A stretch of DNA of 64,000 bases. It comes from Lachnospiraceae bacterium (GTDB lineage Bacteria; Bacillota; Clostridia; Lachnospirales; Lachnospiraceae). The translations under genes and the position numbers were made by a program. Numbering within the stretch: position 1 is the stretch's first letter; each line of letters starts with the position of its first letter. The stretch lies in contig CAJTBO010000004.1 of NCBI GenBank assembly GCA_910573755.1, forward strand, positions 186,001 to 250,000, written 5' to 3'. Below, piece after piece: positions 1-8,366 of the stretch. The notes under the pieces were generated by a model that searched no databases, was not told the origin of the DNA, and was given only the letters and a program-made list of their open reading frames with translations.

Positions 1-61
1 ACAACTCTGTCGCCACAATCACTGCCCCTGCGGTCAGCATACCAAAAATGAAATACTGCAT
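1..61 (-). CDS. N-terminus of a small membrane protein (cut by window edge)
   Basis: An ATG at 61 on the minus strand is preceded by a strong AGGAGG Shine-Dalgarno about 8 nt upstream. The frame reads MQYFIFGMLTAGAVIVATEL to the window edge. The hydrophobic start suggests a signal or membrane segment. The rest lies outside the window, so no function can be given. It is probably the last visible gene of the minus-strand operon of the mobile element. Confidence 0.5.
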   Translation of the reverse strand, partial: MQYFIFGMLTAGAVIVATEL

Positions 62-165
62 TTCTTCTTCCTCCTGTCTTTCTCTCTGTCAGACGGCAGA
101 ATACCGCCTGTATAAACTTTCTTCGTTACCTGCAGACGGCAATACCGCCACCTGTGAAAGCCCTC

Positions 166-534
166 TTACACCGCCTCTGCAGTTTCCGGATAAATCAGCA
201 CAAGCGAATCATCTGATGATAACAGGTATAATTCTTCCCGCCATTGTATCGTGCTGCCAGCCGTACCTTCTATTGTGTTGGAATATTCAGCTAAGTCCTT
301 ATCAAGACGGTAGAACTCCATAATCTTTGAGATATGATTTTCATAAGTTTGTATATCTCCAAAGAACAGGATATAGCCGCCCATATCAAACGCACCGCGA
401 CTGCCGTCATATGCTCCGTCAAGTATGTCTGTCAGTTCTTCCATACGGCGCACCACGTTCTGGTTGGTCTGTTCCGATTCCAGAAAATCTTTGATGATCT
501 CCATATCCAGTTTATTTTTTATCCGCTGATACAT
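166..534 (-). CDS. Small hypothetical protein, paralogue of the 9635-10003 product
   Basis: 122 aa, no recognised domain. The start at 534 has AGGGGGTG about 8 nt upstream, and the gene overlaps the end of the DUF1643 gene by 23 nt, so the two look translationally coupled. The sequence is similar along much of its length to the product of 9635-10003: both have an ILDxxY motif, a GGYIL strand in the middle, and a (R/F)EELYL(I/L) stretch near the C-terminus followed by a hydrophobic strand ending in VIYP or VVYS. The second copy lies beside a DUF5688 gene. This defines a small protein family of this accessory region. Function unknown. Confidence 0.6.
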   Translation of the reverse strand: MYQRIKNKLDMEIIKDFLESEQTNQNVVRRMEELTDILDGAYDGSRGAFDMGGYILFFGDIQTYENHISKIMEFYRLDKDLAEYSNTIEGTAGSTIQWREELYLLSSDDSLVLIYPETAEAV

Positions 535-1209
535 CCCGCTTCACCCCCTTTCTCTTTTTGCCGATTTCTGTAGAAGCTTTTTCATCATTCTCACCAAAAA
601 CAGCCACTTTTCTTTCGCTCAAAGCTTTCTCACCATTCGCCGCAGGAACAGTTACTTTACTGTCACCAGAAACTGCTTCATCATTCTCAGCAGAAGCCGT
701 CTCTTTCCTTACAACAGAGATTTCTTCACTGTTCTCCATAGAAACCGCTTCTTTCTCTTCTTCTGAAGCTTTTTTACTGCTTCTGGCAGAAGCCTTTTTC
801 TCTGTGCTTTCCAGTTCATTCAGTACCTTCTCCAGAGGAAACGGCTGCAAACTCCATACATCTTTAGAATATCTGAGTCCTAAATATAAAGGATGCACGC
901 CGTTGGCTTTCAAATTATTTGTCACAATGCACTTTACCTGTTTCGCTAGCCCTTTTTCCTTTATCATGGTGAGAAGGTCTGTTTTTGCCTGTATGGTCTG
1001 CCTGTGGCTGATGAGCGTATTCCCCCATGCAATCACAATGTCATAGCCTCCGATATCCTGTTCTTCCAAAATCTCTTCAATATAAGACAAATTGTTGTCG
1101 TCCTCCGATAACTGGCTCACTGTCGGCTTCTCTGAAAATACTTTGGAATAAAGGTTCACGATTCGAACCTCGCCCCAGCCTAACTCCTGCACATGGTTCA
1201 TCAGGTGCA
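512..1209 (-). pseudogene. DUF1643 protein, 3' fragment (gene split by transposon)
   Basis: C-terminal part of a DUF1643 (PF07799) protein. The fragment contains the family's GWGEVRIVNLYSK strand, a VIAWG motif and HPLYLGLR. The 5' part of the same gene is at 4231-4518, on the other side of the transposon. An open frame continues to a GTG at 1234, but those 24 nt are transposon end sequence. After about residue 140 comes a long charged, low-complexity tail with imperfect repeats rich in Glu, Ser, Ala and Lys, which is not part of the family core. Without the transposon the product would be roughly 290-330 aa, depending on the start. DUF1643 has no established biochemical function that I can cite. 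Confidence 0.8.
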
Positions 1210-1436
1210 TGTTGTTATTCGTAACTTTACCCACTCCTAATTACCGGCAAATTCTTCAAATTAAAAGAAGGTACAGCATAATTCATTCTGATGAATATTA
1301 CGTCAGATTGTTTTATCCTGTACCTTCTGTTATCATGTCAAAGCCACTATCAACAAAAGAAGCAGGAACCTCTCCGTCCAAAGTTTGGTTTCCTGCCTCA
1401 TTCACACACCATAGGTATGCCTATGGGTACAAGACT

Positions 1437-1958
1437 ATGATAACCATATTTGTAGGAGAAAACAATCCCTTAACGCCAAATTTTTATAATAATCTTATTG
1501 CACAACTGCAGTTCCACAGGCTTACCTGTACCTGCGGTCACTCTGGCTGTCTTTCCGTTCATGGCTACTATATCCGTTCCCTGAAAGTACCCGCTGGAAA
1601 GCTCTTTTTCCGGATCTGCCGGGTTATCTGTTCCTGCTGTCACCATACCCATGCGCTTCTTCCGTCTTTCATGGTTCCCTATTCACAGATTTCCATGAAT
1701 GAACAGGCTGAAGTCATTTCCGCTCACGAATCAAAAGGAGGGAGGGAAAGCCTCCTGAACAGGAATCCTTCCATCGATGAGAGTAACTGCCGCTATATCA
1801 TCCGCTGCTTCCTGCGCCACTGGAAACAGCGTCTCCTTTCCGAAAAGATAACCCTTTCCAATAAAGCTGAACTGTGTCGTGGTTGTTTTTCCGCTTTTGC
1901 CAGACAGTTTATGCAGATTCACTGCACCCCAAATATTCTTTTTTTGAATACCACATAA
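1437..1958 (+). CDS. DUF6431 family transposon protein
   Basis: 173 aa from the ATG at 1437. The open frame extends upstream to 1209, but the family start fits MITIFVGENNPL. The first 90 residues carry a zinc-finger-like set of Cys and His (CTCGHSGC, then CSCCHHTH) followed by the hydrophobic stretch ending VPYSQI that I associate with DUF6431. In Clostridia this gene commonly precedes a DDE transposase and an ATPase, as here. It is probably a DNA-binding accessory protein of transposition; that role is inferred. No clear Shine-Dalgarno was seen at 1437, so the start is uncertain. Confidence 0.65.
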   Translation: MITIFVGENNPLTPNFYNNLIAQLQFHRLTCTCGHSGCLSVHGYYIRSLKVPAGKLFFRICRVICSCCHHTHALLPSFMVPYSQISMNEQAEVISAHESKGGRESLLNRNPSIDESNCRYIIRCFLRHWKQRLLSEKITLSNKAELCRGCFSAFARQFMQIHCTPNILFLNTT

Positions 1959-2020
1959 CCTGACACGACTTCCTTTCCGTTTCTTCCTATACTTATAGAA
2001 AAACGAAGGAGGATCCTCAC

Positions 2021-3268
2021 ATGACACAGGAAAAACAGCACGATATCGCCCTGATGCGGTATTCTGTTATCTCACCCATCATAAACGGGCTTTCAGAGGA
2101 ATACAGTTCCCTGGATGCCTTTTATCGTGATGCCGCAAAGAAGGGCGCCGTTGCACCCGACGGCACGGTGAAACATTTTTCAGCCGCCACCATTGAACGC
2201 TGGTACCGTAATTACAAAAACGGCGGCTTTGATGCCCTCATCCCACAGGGGCGCGTGGACGAGGGAAAACCCAGAAAACTGGATGCAGATTTACAGGAAC
2301 AGATTAAATATCTTAAACTGAACTATCCGCGCATGTCTGCATCTGCGATTTTCAGACAGCTTCATGACAATGGCAGCATTATTACCGGTGAAGTTTCCGA
2401 GTCCACCGTTAACCGCTATGTCAACCAGCTTGCACTGGAACTGAAAACAACCACCAACCAGGATATGCGCCGCTATGAGCGTCCTCATATCAATGAGGTC
2501 TGGTGTGGCGACTCCAGCGTGGGGCCTTACTTAAAAACTGCCGACGGGCAGAAACACAAGGTATACATTACTGCCCTGATCGATGATGCCAGCCGCTTCA
2601 TTGTAGGTATTGATGTATTCTTCAATGACAACTTTGTAAATCTGATGTCCGTTATCAAATCTGCTGTTGCAAAGTATGGGCGCCCCCGGATATTCAACTT
2701 TGACAATGGCAAATCCTACCGTAACAGGCAGATGGAACTGCTTGCGGCAAGAATCGGCTCCGTCCTGCATTACGACCAGCCTTATACCCCTACACAGAAG
2801 GCTAAAATTGAACGGTGGTTCCGTACCATGAAAGACCAGTGGATGGCTTCCCTTGATATCCGGGATTTCCATTCTTTAGCTGAACTGCGCGGAAATCTGC
2901 TTGCCTACGTGGATTCCTACAACCGGGCTCCCCATTCCTCACTGAAGGGAAAATCACCGCAGGAACGCTTTTTCTCTGAGCCTGAATGCTTCCATCGTCT
3001 TCCCGAAGATGAGCTTGATAAAAATTTCCTTCTGGAAATCAAGCGCAGGGTATCTGCTGACAGCGTTATCGTAATTGACCAGGTGGAGTATGAGGTGGAC
3101 TGCCGCTTTGCAAAACAACGCATTACCCTGCGTTATTCCCCGGATTTAAAGGATATCTTTATTGTGGAAGCAGACAGAACACTCACACCCATACGGCTTT
3201 TAAATAAAACGGAAAACGCGTTTGTGAAACGCGAAAAAATACATTTATGCAGAGGAGAACAGGAATGA
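2021..3268 (+). CDS. DDE-type integrase/transposase
   Basis: 415 aa. Start at 2021 with AAGGAGG about 8 nt upstream. The N-terminal 150 residues are helix-turn-helix-like, with a motif around TIERWYRNYKNGG. The rve-fold core follows with acidic residues in VWCGDSS (about residue 164), FNFDNGKS (about 232) and KAKIERWFR (about 267), i.e. an intact D-D-E triad. A Mu/Tn7-type C-terminal beta domain follows. It catalyses strand transfer of the transposon ends. Its stop codon overlaps the start of the ATPase gene, as in TniA-TniB or TnsB-TnsC pairs. Confidence 0.9.
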   Translation: MTQEKQHDIALMRYSVISPIINGLSEEYSSLDAFYRDAAKKGAVAPDGTVKHFSAATIERWYRNYKNGGFDALIPQGRVDEGKPRKLDADLQEQIKYLKLNYPRMSASAIFRQLHDNGSIITGEVSESTVNRYVNQLALELKTTTNQDMRRYERPHINEVWCGDSSVGPYLKTADGQKHKVYITALIDDASRFIVGIDVFFNDNFVNLMSVIKSAVAKYGRPRIFNFDNGKSYRNRQMELLAARIGSVLHYDQPYTPTQKAKIERWFRTMKDQWMASLDIRDFHSLAELRGNLLAYVDSYNRAPHSSLKGKSPQERFFSEPECFHRLPEDELDKNFLLEIKRRVSADSVIVIDQVEYEVDCRFAKQRITLRYSPDLKDIFIVEADRTLTPIRLLNKTENAFVKREKIHLCRGEQE

Positions 3269-4071
3269 TGGAATATTTTACAAGGTACGGTCTGGAATTC
3301 AATCCATTTTTAAAGAATTCCAGGGAAATCTTAGTGGATACGAATGAGCGCAGGGAGACCCTCTTCCGGCTGGATTATCTGGCTAAAACAAAGGGGTTCG
3401 GCCTTCTGACCGGCGGCGCCGGACGCGGCAAGACAACCGTCATCCGCACATGGGCTGCCGGACTGAACCCTTCCCTTTACAAGGTAATCTATACCAGTCT
3501 TTCCACACTGACGGCAAACGATTTCTACCGAAATCTGGCGCAGGAGCTGGGCGTACAGCCTTCCTTCCGCAAACCCGATAATTTCAGAACCATTCAGGAA
3601 GAAATCGCCCGCCTTTCCCTTGAAAAGCGGAAGACCCCTGTCATTATCATTGACGAAGCCAACTACATCAACAATGCCATCCTCAACGACCTGAAAATCC
3701 TGTTTAACTTTGAAATGGATTCCAGGGACAGGGCCGCCGTTCTCCTTGCCGGGCTTCCCAAACTGAATTCCACCTTACGGCTGGCAATCCATGAGCCGCT
3801 TTACCAGCGGTTGGTCATGAATTATAATCTGGAAGGGCTGTCCAAAGAGGAAGGACACTCCTATATCCACGAAAAGTTAAAAGGCGCAGGCTGTAACCAG
3901 ACCGTTTTCCATGAAGCTGCCGTGGAAGCAATCCTGAACGCCGCTGACGGAACACCGCGTATCATCAATAAGCTGTGCAATGCCGGCCTGCTCATTGGTG
4001 ACAGCAGCAAATCAGAAATCATTACCGCCGACATCGCCATGCAGGCAATCAATGACTGCGAACTTGGCTGA
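3265..4071 (+). CDS. AAA ATPase of transposition (ExeA/TniB-like)
   Basis: 268 aa, start at 3265 in an ATGA overlap with the transposase stop, preceded by AGAGGAG. Walker A is GGAGRGKTTV (about residues 48-57) and Walker B VIIIDEANY (about 125-133). A LAGLPKLNSTL segment corresponds to the conserved region after Walker B in ExeA/TniB/TnsC proteins. Such ATPases choose or remodel target DNA and activate the DDE transposase. No C-terminal peptidoglycan-binding domain is present, which argues against a secretion ExeA. The coupled start implies balanced expression with the transposase. Confidence 0.85.
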   Translation: MMEYFTRYGLEFNPFLKNSREILVDTNERRETLFRLDYLAKTKGFGLLTGGAGRGKTTVIRTWAAGLNPSLYKVIYTSLSTLTANDFYRNLAQELGVQPSFRKPDNFRTIQEEIARLSLEKRKTPVIIIDEANYINNAILNDLKILFNFEMDSRDRAAVLLAGLPKLNSTLRLAIHEPLYQRLVMNYNLEGLSKEEGHSYIHEKLKGAGCNQTVFHEAAVEAILNAADGTPRIINKLCNAGLLIGDSSKSEIITADIAMQAINDCELG

Positions 4072-4087
4072 CCCAGAATCCTTCATG

Positions 4088-4222
4088 CATTTAATGTGCG
4101 TGGGGGATTTTGAAACTTTAAATAAAGTGACCATTCGGCTTTATATAATCTGTTGCATTTGTGTAGTTTCAGCACAAAATGGCTACATTTAATGTGACGC
4201 TGAAAGCATCATTTAATTTGCC
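4088..4222 (+). repeat. Three direct subterminal repeats at the transposon right end
   Basis: CATTTAATGTG at 4088-4098 and 4186-4196, and CATTTAATTTG at 4210-4220, all in the same orientation within 145 bp of the right terminus. The left end has a related inverted motif, CAAATTAAAAG at 1257-1267, next to GGCAAATT at 1246-1253, which matches AATTTGCC at 4215-4222. Such repeats are usual binding sites for Tn7/Tn552-like transposases. That reading is inferred. Confidence 0.55.
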
Positions 4223-4230
4223 AAACAACA

Positions 4231-4518
4231 CATAGTAGATACATCCATATTGCCGCACTGATCGGCGGTGAGCGTGGGGTACAGCTCTATGACTAAAGCT
4301 TTCTTCCCTTTCTCTACCCATTTCCTGCGTATCTCATAGGTGTTTATGCCATCGTCAGAACCGACTGCGCTTATGTCCATACGAAATGTTTCTGTAACCA
4401 TCTTCTGTCCTTTCCGGCACAAAAACAGCGGCAACGCTCTCAAAATGCGTGCCGCCGTTTCCTGTGCCTCTATGTTCTTACTACTCCCTGCTATATCATT
4501 TTGTGATATAGACCTCAA
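4231..4518 (-). pseudogene. DUF1643 protein, 5' fragment (gene split by transposon)
   Basis: N-terminal part of the DUF1643 gene whose 3' part is at 512-1209. It contains YEIRRKWVEKGKKALVIELY, corresponding to the family's N-terminal strand (typically RR-W ... LNPSTAD), and then LTADQCGNMDVST up to the transposon junction. The open frame runs five codons into the transposon to a TAA at 4213. The start may be the ATG at 4518, which overlaps the end of the serine recombinase gene, or the internal ATG at 4401. The overlap shows the gene belonged to the recombinase operon before it was interrupted. Confidence 0.8.
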
Positions 4519-6289
4519 TGTTTAAATCTTTCCACTGATTCTTTCTGATAAAATTCCCGTACTGCTTCCTGTATGCCTTTGCTTCCTCAAAACTCAGACG
4601 GAATGTATCATAAAGAATATAATCTTTTTCTGCAAATACCGCAGCCTCCTGTATATCGCTGTTCAGATACCATCTGTATATGCCCGCCTCTGTCGGAGTG
4701 ACCCGTTCCACTAACGTATCAATCAGTTTATCGTCTATTTTTTTCCTGTTCAGGTCACAGGCATTTTCAAGCACCTCTGTAACCCTTGCAATCGTGCCGC
4801 TCACATCCTCTGTGCTTTCTTTTGTTTCCTGCTGTGCATAAATTTTCAGCTTTTCTTCAACCTCTACCATGCGCTCCTGAAGCTGGCTCTGTTTCTCTGT
4901 AAACTGGCTTTCTTCAATCCTGTCGTCCAGACGCATATCCAGAAGCCGCTCCAACCTGCATTTCAGGCGGTCATGCTCTCTTCGAAGCCTGCCCTGTTCC
5001 GTACTGCCTTCCTGTTCCTGCACATAATCATCCGCAATGCTTCCGATCAGCACGGTCACTGCCTCTTTGGGATTGTTCCATATTCTGTGCAGAATGCTTT
5101 TCAGCATAAAATCAAGTTTCCACTCACAGACAGTCGACACATCACAGTAGCCGGAAGCGTCCAGTCCATTAGCAATCCGGTAACTTTTCTTTCGGTTATT
5201 GATCTGGTTCCAACAGGTATATCCGCAGCACTCCTCCCCTGACTGGTTGACTCTCCATTTATATTTATGGAAAGTCCTGCCGCATTCACAGGTAAGAACT
5301 CTGATCCAGCGGTCTTTTGAGCGCTTCTTTCCTGATATTCCCTGGTCCAGATGTGTCACTTTCTTTCCTTTCAGCCTCTGCACCCGATTCCATGTTTCTT
5401 CCGGAATGATGGCAGGAAAATTGCCCTTAATATACTCGTACTGTGTACGGTCTTTCACAGCAACCCTTGTATGGTCCAGATAGCTTGTGGTGTGGGACTT
5501 ATGGTAGCCGATATAACCTGCATAGGTCTTATTATCCAGAATGCGCAGAACCTTTGTTGCATCCCATTTACACCCTGACCTTGCTGTTTCCCTGTGAAAT
5601 GCCTGCATCTTTGCGGCAATGGCTTTTGCTCCCATTCCATCAAGATAGAAATCATAGATCATGCGTACCGTTTCTGCATCTTCCTCCACGATCTCATAAG
5701 TATTTTCACTGGACGTTTTCCCTCTTACGAGCCTGTAGCCGAGAATATTTCCATTCCCATACAGTACCCCCTTCTGCCGGGAAATGCTCTGCCCCGCAAG
5801 CACCCTGTCGCTGATATGTCTGGATTCCTCCTGTGACATTGCGGACATAATTGTAAGCCTTAATTCCCCGTCATTTTCACAGGACCATATGTTATCATTA
5901 TAGAAGAACACTTCCACTCCCATCTTTTTCAGTTCTCTTGTATAATTCAGGCTGTCTAACGTGTTGCGTGCAAACCTTGATACCTCCCTTGTGCAGATCA
6001 GGTCAAACATGCCTTTGGAAGCATCTTCTATCATCTTCATAAAACCCTGACGCTTTTTTGCCTGTGTCCCTGTGATCCCTCTGTCTACATATACATTTAT
6101 CTTTTCCCAGTTTGGATGGTCTGACAAGATACTATCGTACCACTGCATCTGATTTTCCAGTGCGTTCATCTGTGCCTCATGCTGTGTGGATACTCTGCCA
6201 TAGAAGCAGACGCGCACTTTATCGTTCTGTAATGTACGGTATTTATTGCTGACATTTCCGTGCAGCATTTTCATTGTCAAATCGCCCAT
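4496..6289 (-). CDS. Large serine recombinase (site-specific integrase)
   Basis: 597 aa. The resolvase-type catalytic domain (about residues 25-170) has the nucleophile Ser34 in YGRVST and the motifs RQGFMKMI and TREVSRFARN. A recombinase domain (about 190-300) follows, then a zinc-ribbon segment (CECG ... ECCGYTCW, about 350-380), then a coiled-coil-rich C-terminus, the usual layout of TnpX/phiC31-like integrases. AAGGAGG lies 14 nt upstream of the ATG. It would catalyse integration and excision of the host element between short attachment sites that I could not place. The downstream DUF1643 gene overlaps its 3' end. Confidence 0.92.
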   Translation of the reverse strand: MGDLTMKMLHGNVSNKYRTLQNDKVRVCFYGRVSTQHEAQMNALENQMQWYDSILSDHPNWEKINVYVDRGITGTQAKKRQGFMKMIEDASKGMFDLICTREVSRFARNTLDSLNYTRELKKMGVEVFFYNDNIWSCENDGELRLTIMSAMSQEESRHISDRVLAGQSISRQKGVLYGNGNILGYRLVRGKTSSENTYEIVEEDAETVRMIYDFYLDGMGAKAIAAKMQAFHRETARSGCKWDATKVLRILDNKTYAGYIGYHKSHTTSYLDHTRVAVKDRTQYEYIKGNFPAIIPEETWNRVQRLKGKKVTHLDQGISGKKRSKDRWIRVLTCECGRTFHKYKWRVNQSGEECCGYTCWNQINNRKKSYRIANGLDASGYCDVSTVCEWKLDFMLKSILHRIWNNPKEAVTVLIGSIADDYVQEQEGSTEQGRLRREHDRLKCRLERLLDMRLDDRIEESQFTEKQSQLQERMVEVEEKLKIYAQQETKESTEDVSGTIARVTEVLENACDLNRKKIDDKLIDTLVERVTPTEAGIYRWYLNSDIQEAAVFAEKDYILYDTFRLSFEEAKAYRKQYGNFIRKNQWKDLNIEVYITK

Positions 6290-6293
6290 CTGC

Positions 6294-6437
6294 CTATGCT
6301 GCCTCCTTTCCTTTATATCGTTTTATGACCTTATCATAGGTCGGCTGGTTGATGACTTTACTGCATAACAACATTTTAAGCAGACGAACGCACAATGCGG
6401 TCTCCATCTGGATACTTTTATGCTGTTTTTCCTGCAT
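6294..6437 (-). CDS. Small hypothetical protein of the mobile element
   Basis: 47 aa from the ATG at 6437, which has GGAAAGGAG 5 nt upstream. An open frame extends further upstream but lacks such a site. The product is basic, starts MQEKQHKSIQME and ends with a short helix containing NQPTYDKVIKRYKG. It ends 4 nt before the recombinase start, so the two are likely co-transcribed. Small SHOCT-like proteins are common beside recombinases of Clostridia. That assignment is tentative. Confidence 0.55.
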   Translation of the reverse strand: MQEKQHKSIQMETALCVRLLKMLLCSKVINQPTYDKVIKRYKGKEAA

Positions 6438-6580
6438 ATTCACTCCTTTCCTGCACCTGTCAGCCATCATAGATATAATATACATTTCTATATCTGCTTC
6501 AAACTGACTGACAGGGCAAAAATAATTATTTTAGGTTTCTTTGCGAAAGTTGCGGCAGTTCATCTTTGCTGCTTTGTTTA

Positions 6581-8056
6581 TCAAGAATCTTCTTCTGTCG
6601 CAACTTTCGCTAACTTCTTCAAATTTTTTATTGTGATCTGTTTAAAGGTTCCTATATTTTTAACATGGTAGGTGATGCCGTATTCCGATTGAAGGTTGCT
6701 CTTCGTTTTATCCAGCCTGCTCCTTAAATGGTTCGCCGTTTTAGGGATCACGGTTGACGGCATACCGTTTTTATCTGCAATATCAAGAAGATCAATCAGT
6801 AATCCCGACATAGAGTTTACATATTTATTCCTGCCCTGCATCAGCTCTATGACACAGAGGGCAACCACATCCTCATCCAGTGTGCGCCGATTGATATTTT
6901 TCTGGTTCTCCCATAAAATATCAGATACCTCTTCCTCCGAAATGCCTAATACCCTCCCGACTTTCACACAGGCGACATGAAAATCTGCCATCCGGATTTT
7001 ATTTCTGACCTGCACCTCTTCCATATCGTTCAGGGCTGCAGCCAAAACATTGAAGCAGGCTCCGAGCATTTTCGGTCTGTCTTTTTCAAATTCTGCCCAC
7101 AATTCTTCCTCTGTCAGAACCTTATCAGGAGCAATCCTTTTTAAAGTGAGAATGACCGAACGGTCTAACAGGTCACTTTCTTTCGCAACCAACGAAACCC
7201 CGTTGACCGCAACAATCGCCTTTAAATCCAACACAATCTCATCTGCGTTGCGATATAATGCACGCTTTGAAAAGCTTCCCCCGGTAACTGCCACTGCAAG
7301 AATATCCGATATTTTACGGCTAAGGGACGATAAGTTATCAAATGTTACAAAGTAGCCGTTATAAAGCCTTACCTCCAGCCCGTCACTGCCTCTCGGAATG
7401 CCGCTTCCCAGTTCGCTTGACTTAGGGTCAATCAGTTCCTCCAGCTTTTTGAAGCTGCTGCTCTTGCTGGAACCCTTTTCGCCTGTAAGCACCAGAATGG
7501 GATGGTTGATCCTAAGCCCCCACAGAGAGGTCACAAGATACAGCGTAAGAAGCTTTATCTCCCTGTCGGAAGAGAGGTTGAAATGCTTCCTCATATAATC
7601 CAGTAATTTCTCCGGCTGAACCTTTAGATTCGGCTCTATCTGGTTGGCATAATTCGCTGCGTGACGGAATATGATGCCTGATGTCTTTTCTATCGAAACT
7701 TCTCCGTCTTCAATCCATACAGCCGTACCCTCTTCCCTGTTCAGTTCGTAGGCATATTGATAGCTGTTGTTAAATATACGCTTACAAACTTCTACCTCTT
7801 CTGTCGTGTCTGTCCCGATGATCTCGATAATCTCGACTGCGCTCTGTACCTCCTGCACAGAAAGTACTTCGTTAAACTGGTTATAATAAAGCTTTTTCAG
7901 TTCTTTTCTAAATTCGTTGTCGTATAAAGGGTACGCGGCGGTATTACCCTGTTGATTGTCAGTCAAACAATAATACTCTCCCCTGTTGTCCTTCACAACT
8001 TTTAAAAAGCCTCCTGTGAGAAGTTCCTGCAGGTCTTTCTGCAAATCCTTAGCCAT
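6581..8056 (-). CDS. Helicase-like P-loop ATPase of a mobile element
   Basis: 491 aa from the ATG at 8056 (GAAAGGAG upstream). The central part has a Walker A variant in LTGEKGSSKSSSFKKL (about residue 215), a Walker B in GYFVTFDNLSSLS (about 260) and an arginine-containing segment LLDRSVILTLKRI (about 315), as in DUF927/D5-like superfamily 3 helicases of plasmids and prophages. The N-terminal 120 residues are unassigned. The C-terminus has a small helical domain that may bind DNA. It probably takes part in replication of the excised element. It overlaps the 8049-8366 gene by 8 nt. Confidence 0.7.
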   Translation of the reverse strand: MAKDLQKDLQELLTGGFLKVVKDNRGEYYCLTDNQQGNTAAYPLYDNEFRKELKKLYYNQFNEVLSVQEVQSAVEIIEIIGTDTTEEVEVCKRIFNNSYQYAYELNREEGTAVWIEDGEVSIEKTSGIIFRHAANYANQIEPNLKVQPEKLLDYMRKHFNLSSDREIKLLTLYLVTSLWGLRINHPILVLTGEKGSSKSSSFKKLEELIDPKSSELGSGIPRGSDGLEVRLYNGYFVTFDNLSSLSRKISDILAVAVTGGSFSKRALYRNADEIVLDLKAIVAVNGVSLVAKESDLLDRSVILTLKRIAPDKVLTEEELWAEFEKDRPKMLGACFNVLAAALNDMEEVQVRNKIRMADFHVACVKVGRVLGISEEEVSDILWENQKNINRRTLDEDVVALCVIELMQGRNKYVNSMSGLLIDLLDIADKNGMPSTVIPKTANHLRSRLDKTKSNLQSEYGITYHVKNIGTFKQITIKNLKKLAKVATEEDS

Positions 8057-8366
8057 TGTCACTACTCCTTTCTTCGTTGAAACAATAATAAGACAGATCA
8101 AATATCATTTCTTTTATAAAAATCCTGTTGAAACATTCCACAGCTTTTACGCTTACCCGCATACCTTCCAGATATGACAGGTCTACTGTCCCGTCCAGTC
8201 TGTAAATAGGAAGATTACGAAATTTGCTGTACATACGATCCGCTTTCATAATACAGAATCGTCTCTGTACCGTTTTATTCCTGTGATAAAATGAGAAATA
8301 AATGATTACAGTGTGTTTCTTTTTATCAAGTGTATAATCTGTTATCGTTCCATGACGATATTTCAT
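8049..8366 (-). CDS. Hypothetical protein of the mobile element
   Basis: 105 aa, start at 8366 with AGGAGG 12 nt upstream. Rich in aromatic and basic residues, with predicted alternating beta strands (HTVIIYFSFYH, TVDLSYLEGMRVSVKAVECF). No recognised domain. Its end overlaps the ATPase start, so it is the upstream gene of the same operon. No function can be assigned. Confidence 0.5.
   Translation of the reverse strand: MKYRHGTITDYTLDKKKHTVIIYFSFYHRNKTVQRRFCIMKADRMYSKFRNLPIYRLDGTVDLSYLEGMRVSVKAVECFNRIFIKEMIFDLSYYCFNEERSSDNG

Larger units (their letters stand above)
1210..4230 (+). mobile_element. Three-gene DDE transposon (DUF6431, transposase, AAA ATPase), 3021 bp
   Basis: The ends were placed from the interrupted host gene. 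The left end reads TGTTGTTATTCG and the right end, on the opposite strand, TGTTGTTTGGC, giving a 7-bp terminal inverted repeat of the TG...CA type. Both ends are flanked by CA (1208-1209 and 4231-4232), a candidate 2-bp target duplication. Removing the element plus one CA rejoins the DUF1643 halves in frame as DVST-M-HLMNHV. Subterminal motifs related to CAAATTAAA(A/T)G occur near both ends. Genes inside: DUF6431 protein, DDE integrase-type transposase, ExeA/TniB-like ATPase. All frames are intact, so the element may be active or recently inserted. Confidence 0.85.

Noticed and set aside
1225-1253. Transposon left end placed at GGCAAATT (1246) instead of TGTTGTT (1210)
   Set aside because: That border leaves extra codons (GKVTNNN) in DUF1643 and gives no symmetric terminus or frame-restoring join; the 1210 border does both.
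1209-1436. Longer N-terminus for the DUF6431 gene
   Set aside because: The extension would start inside the transposon end sequence and has no match to the family start; MITIFVGENNPL at 1437 fits better.
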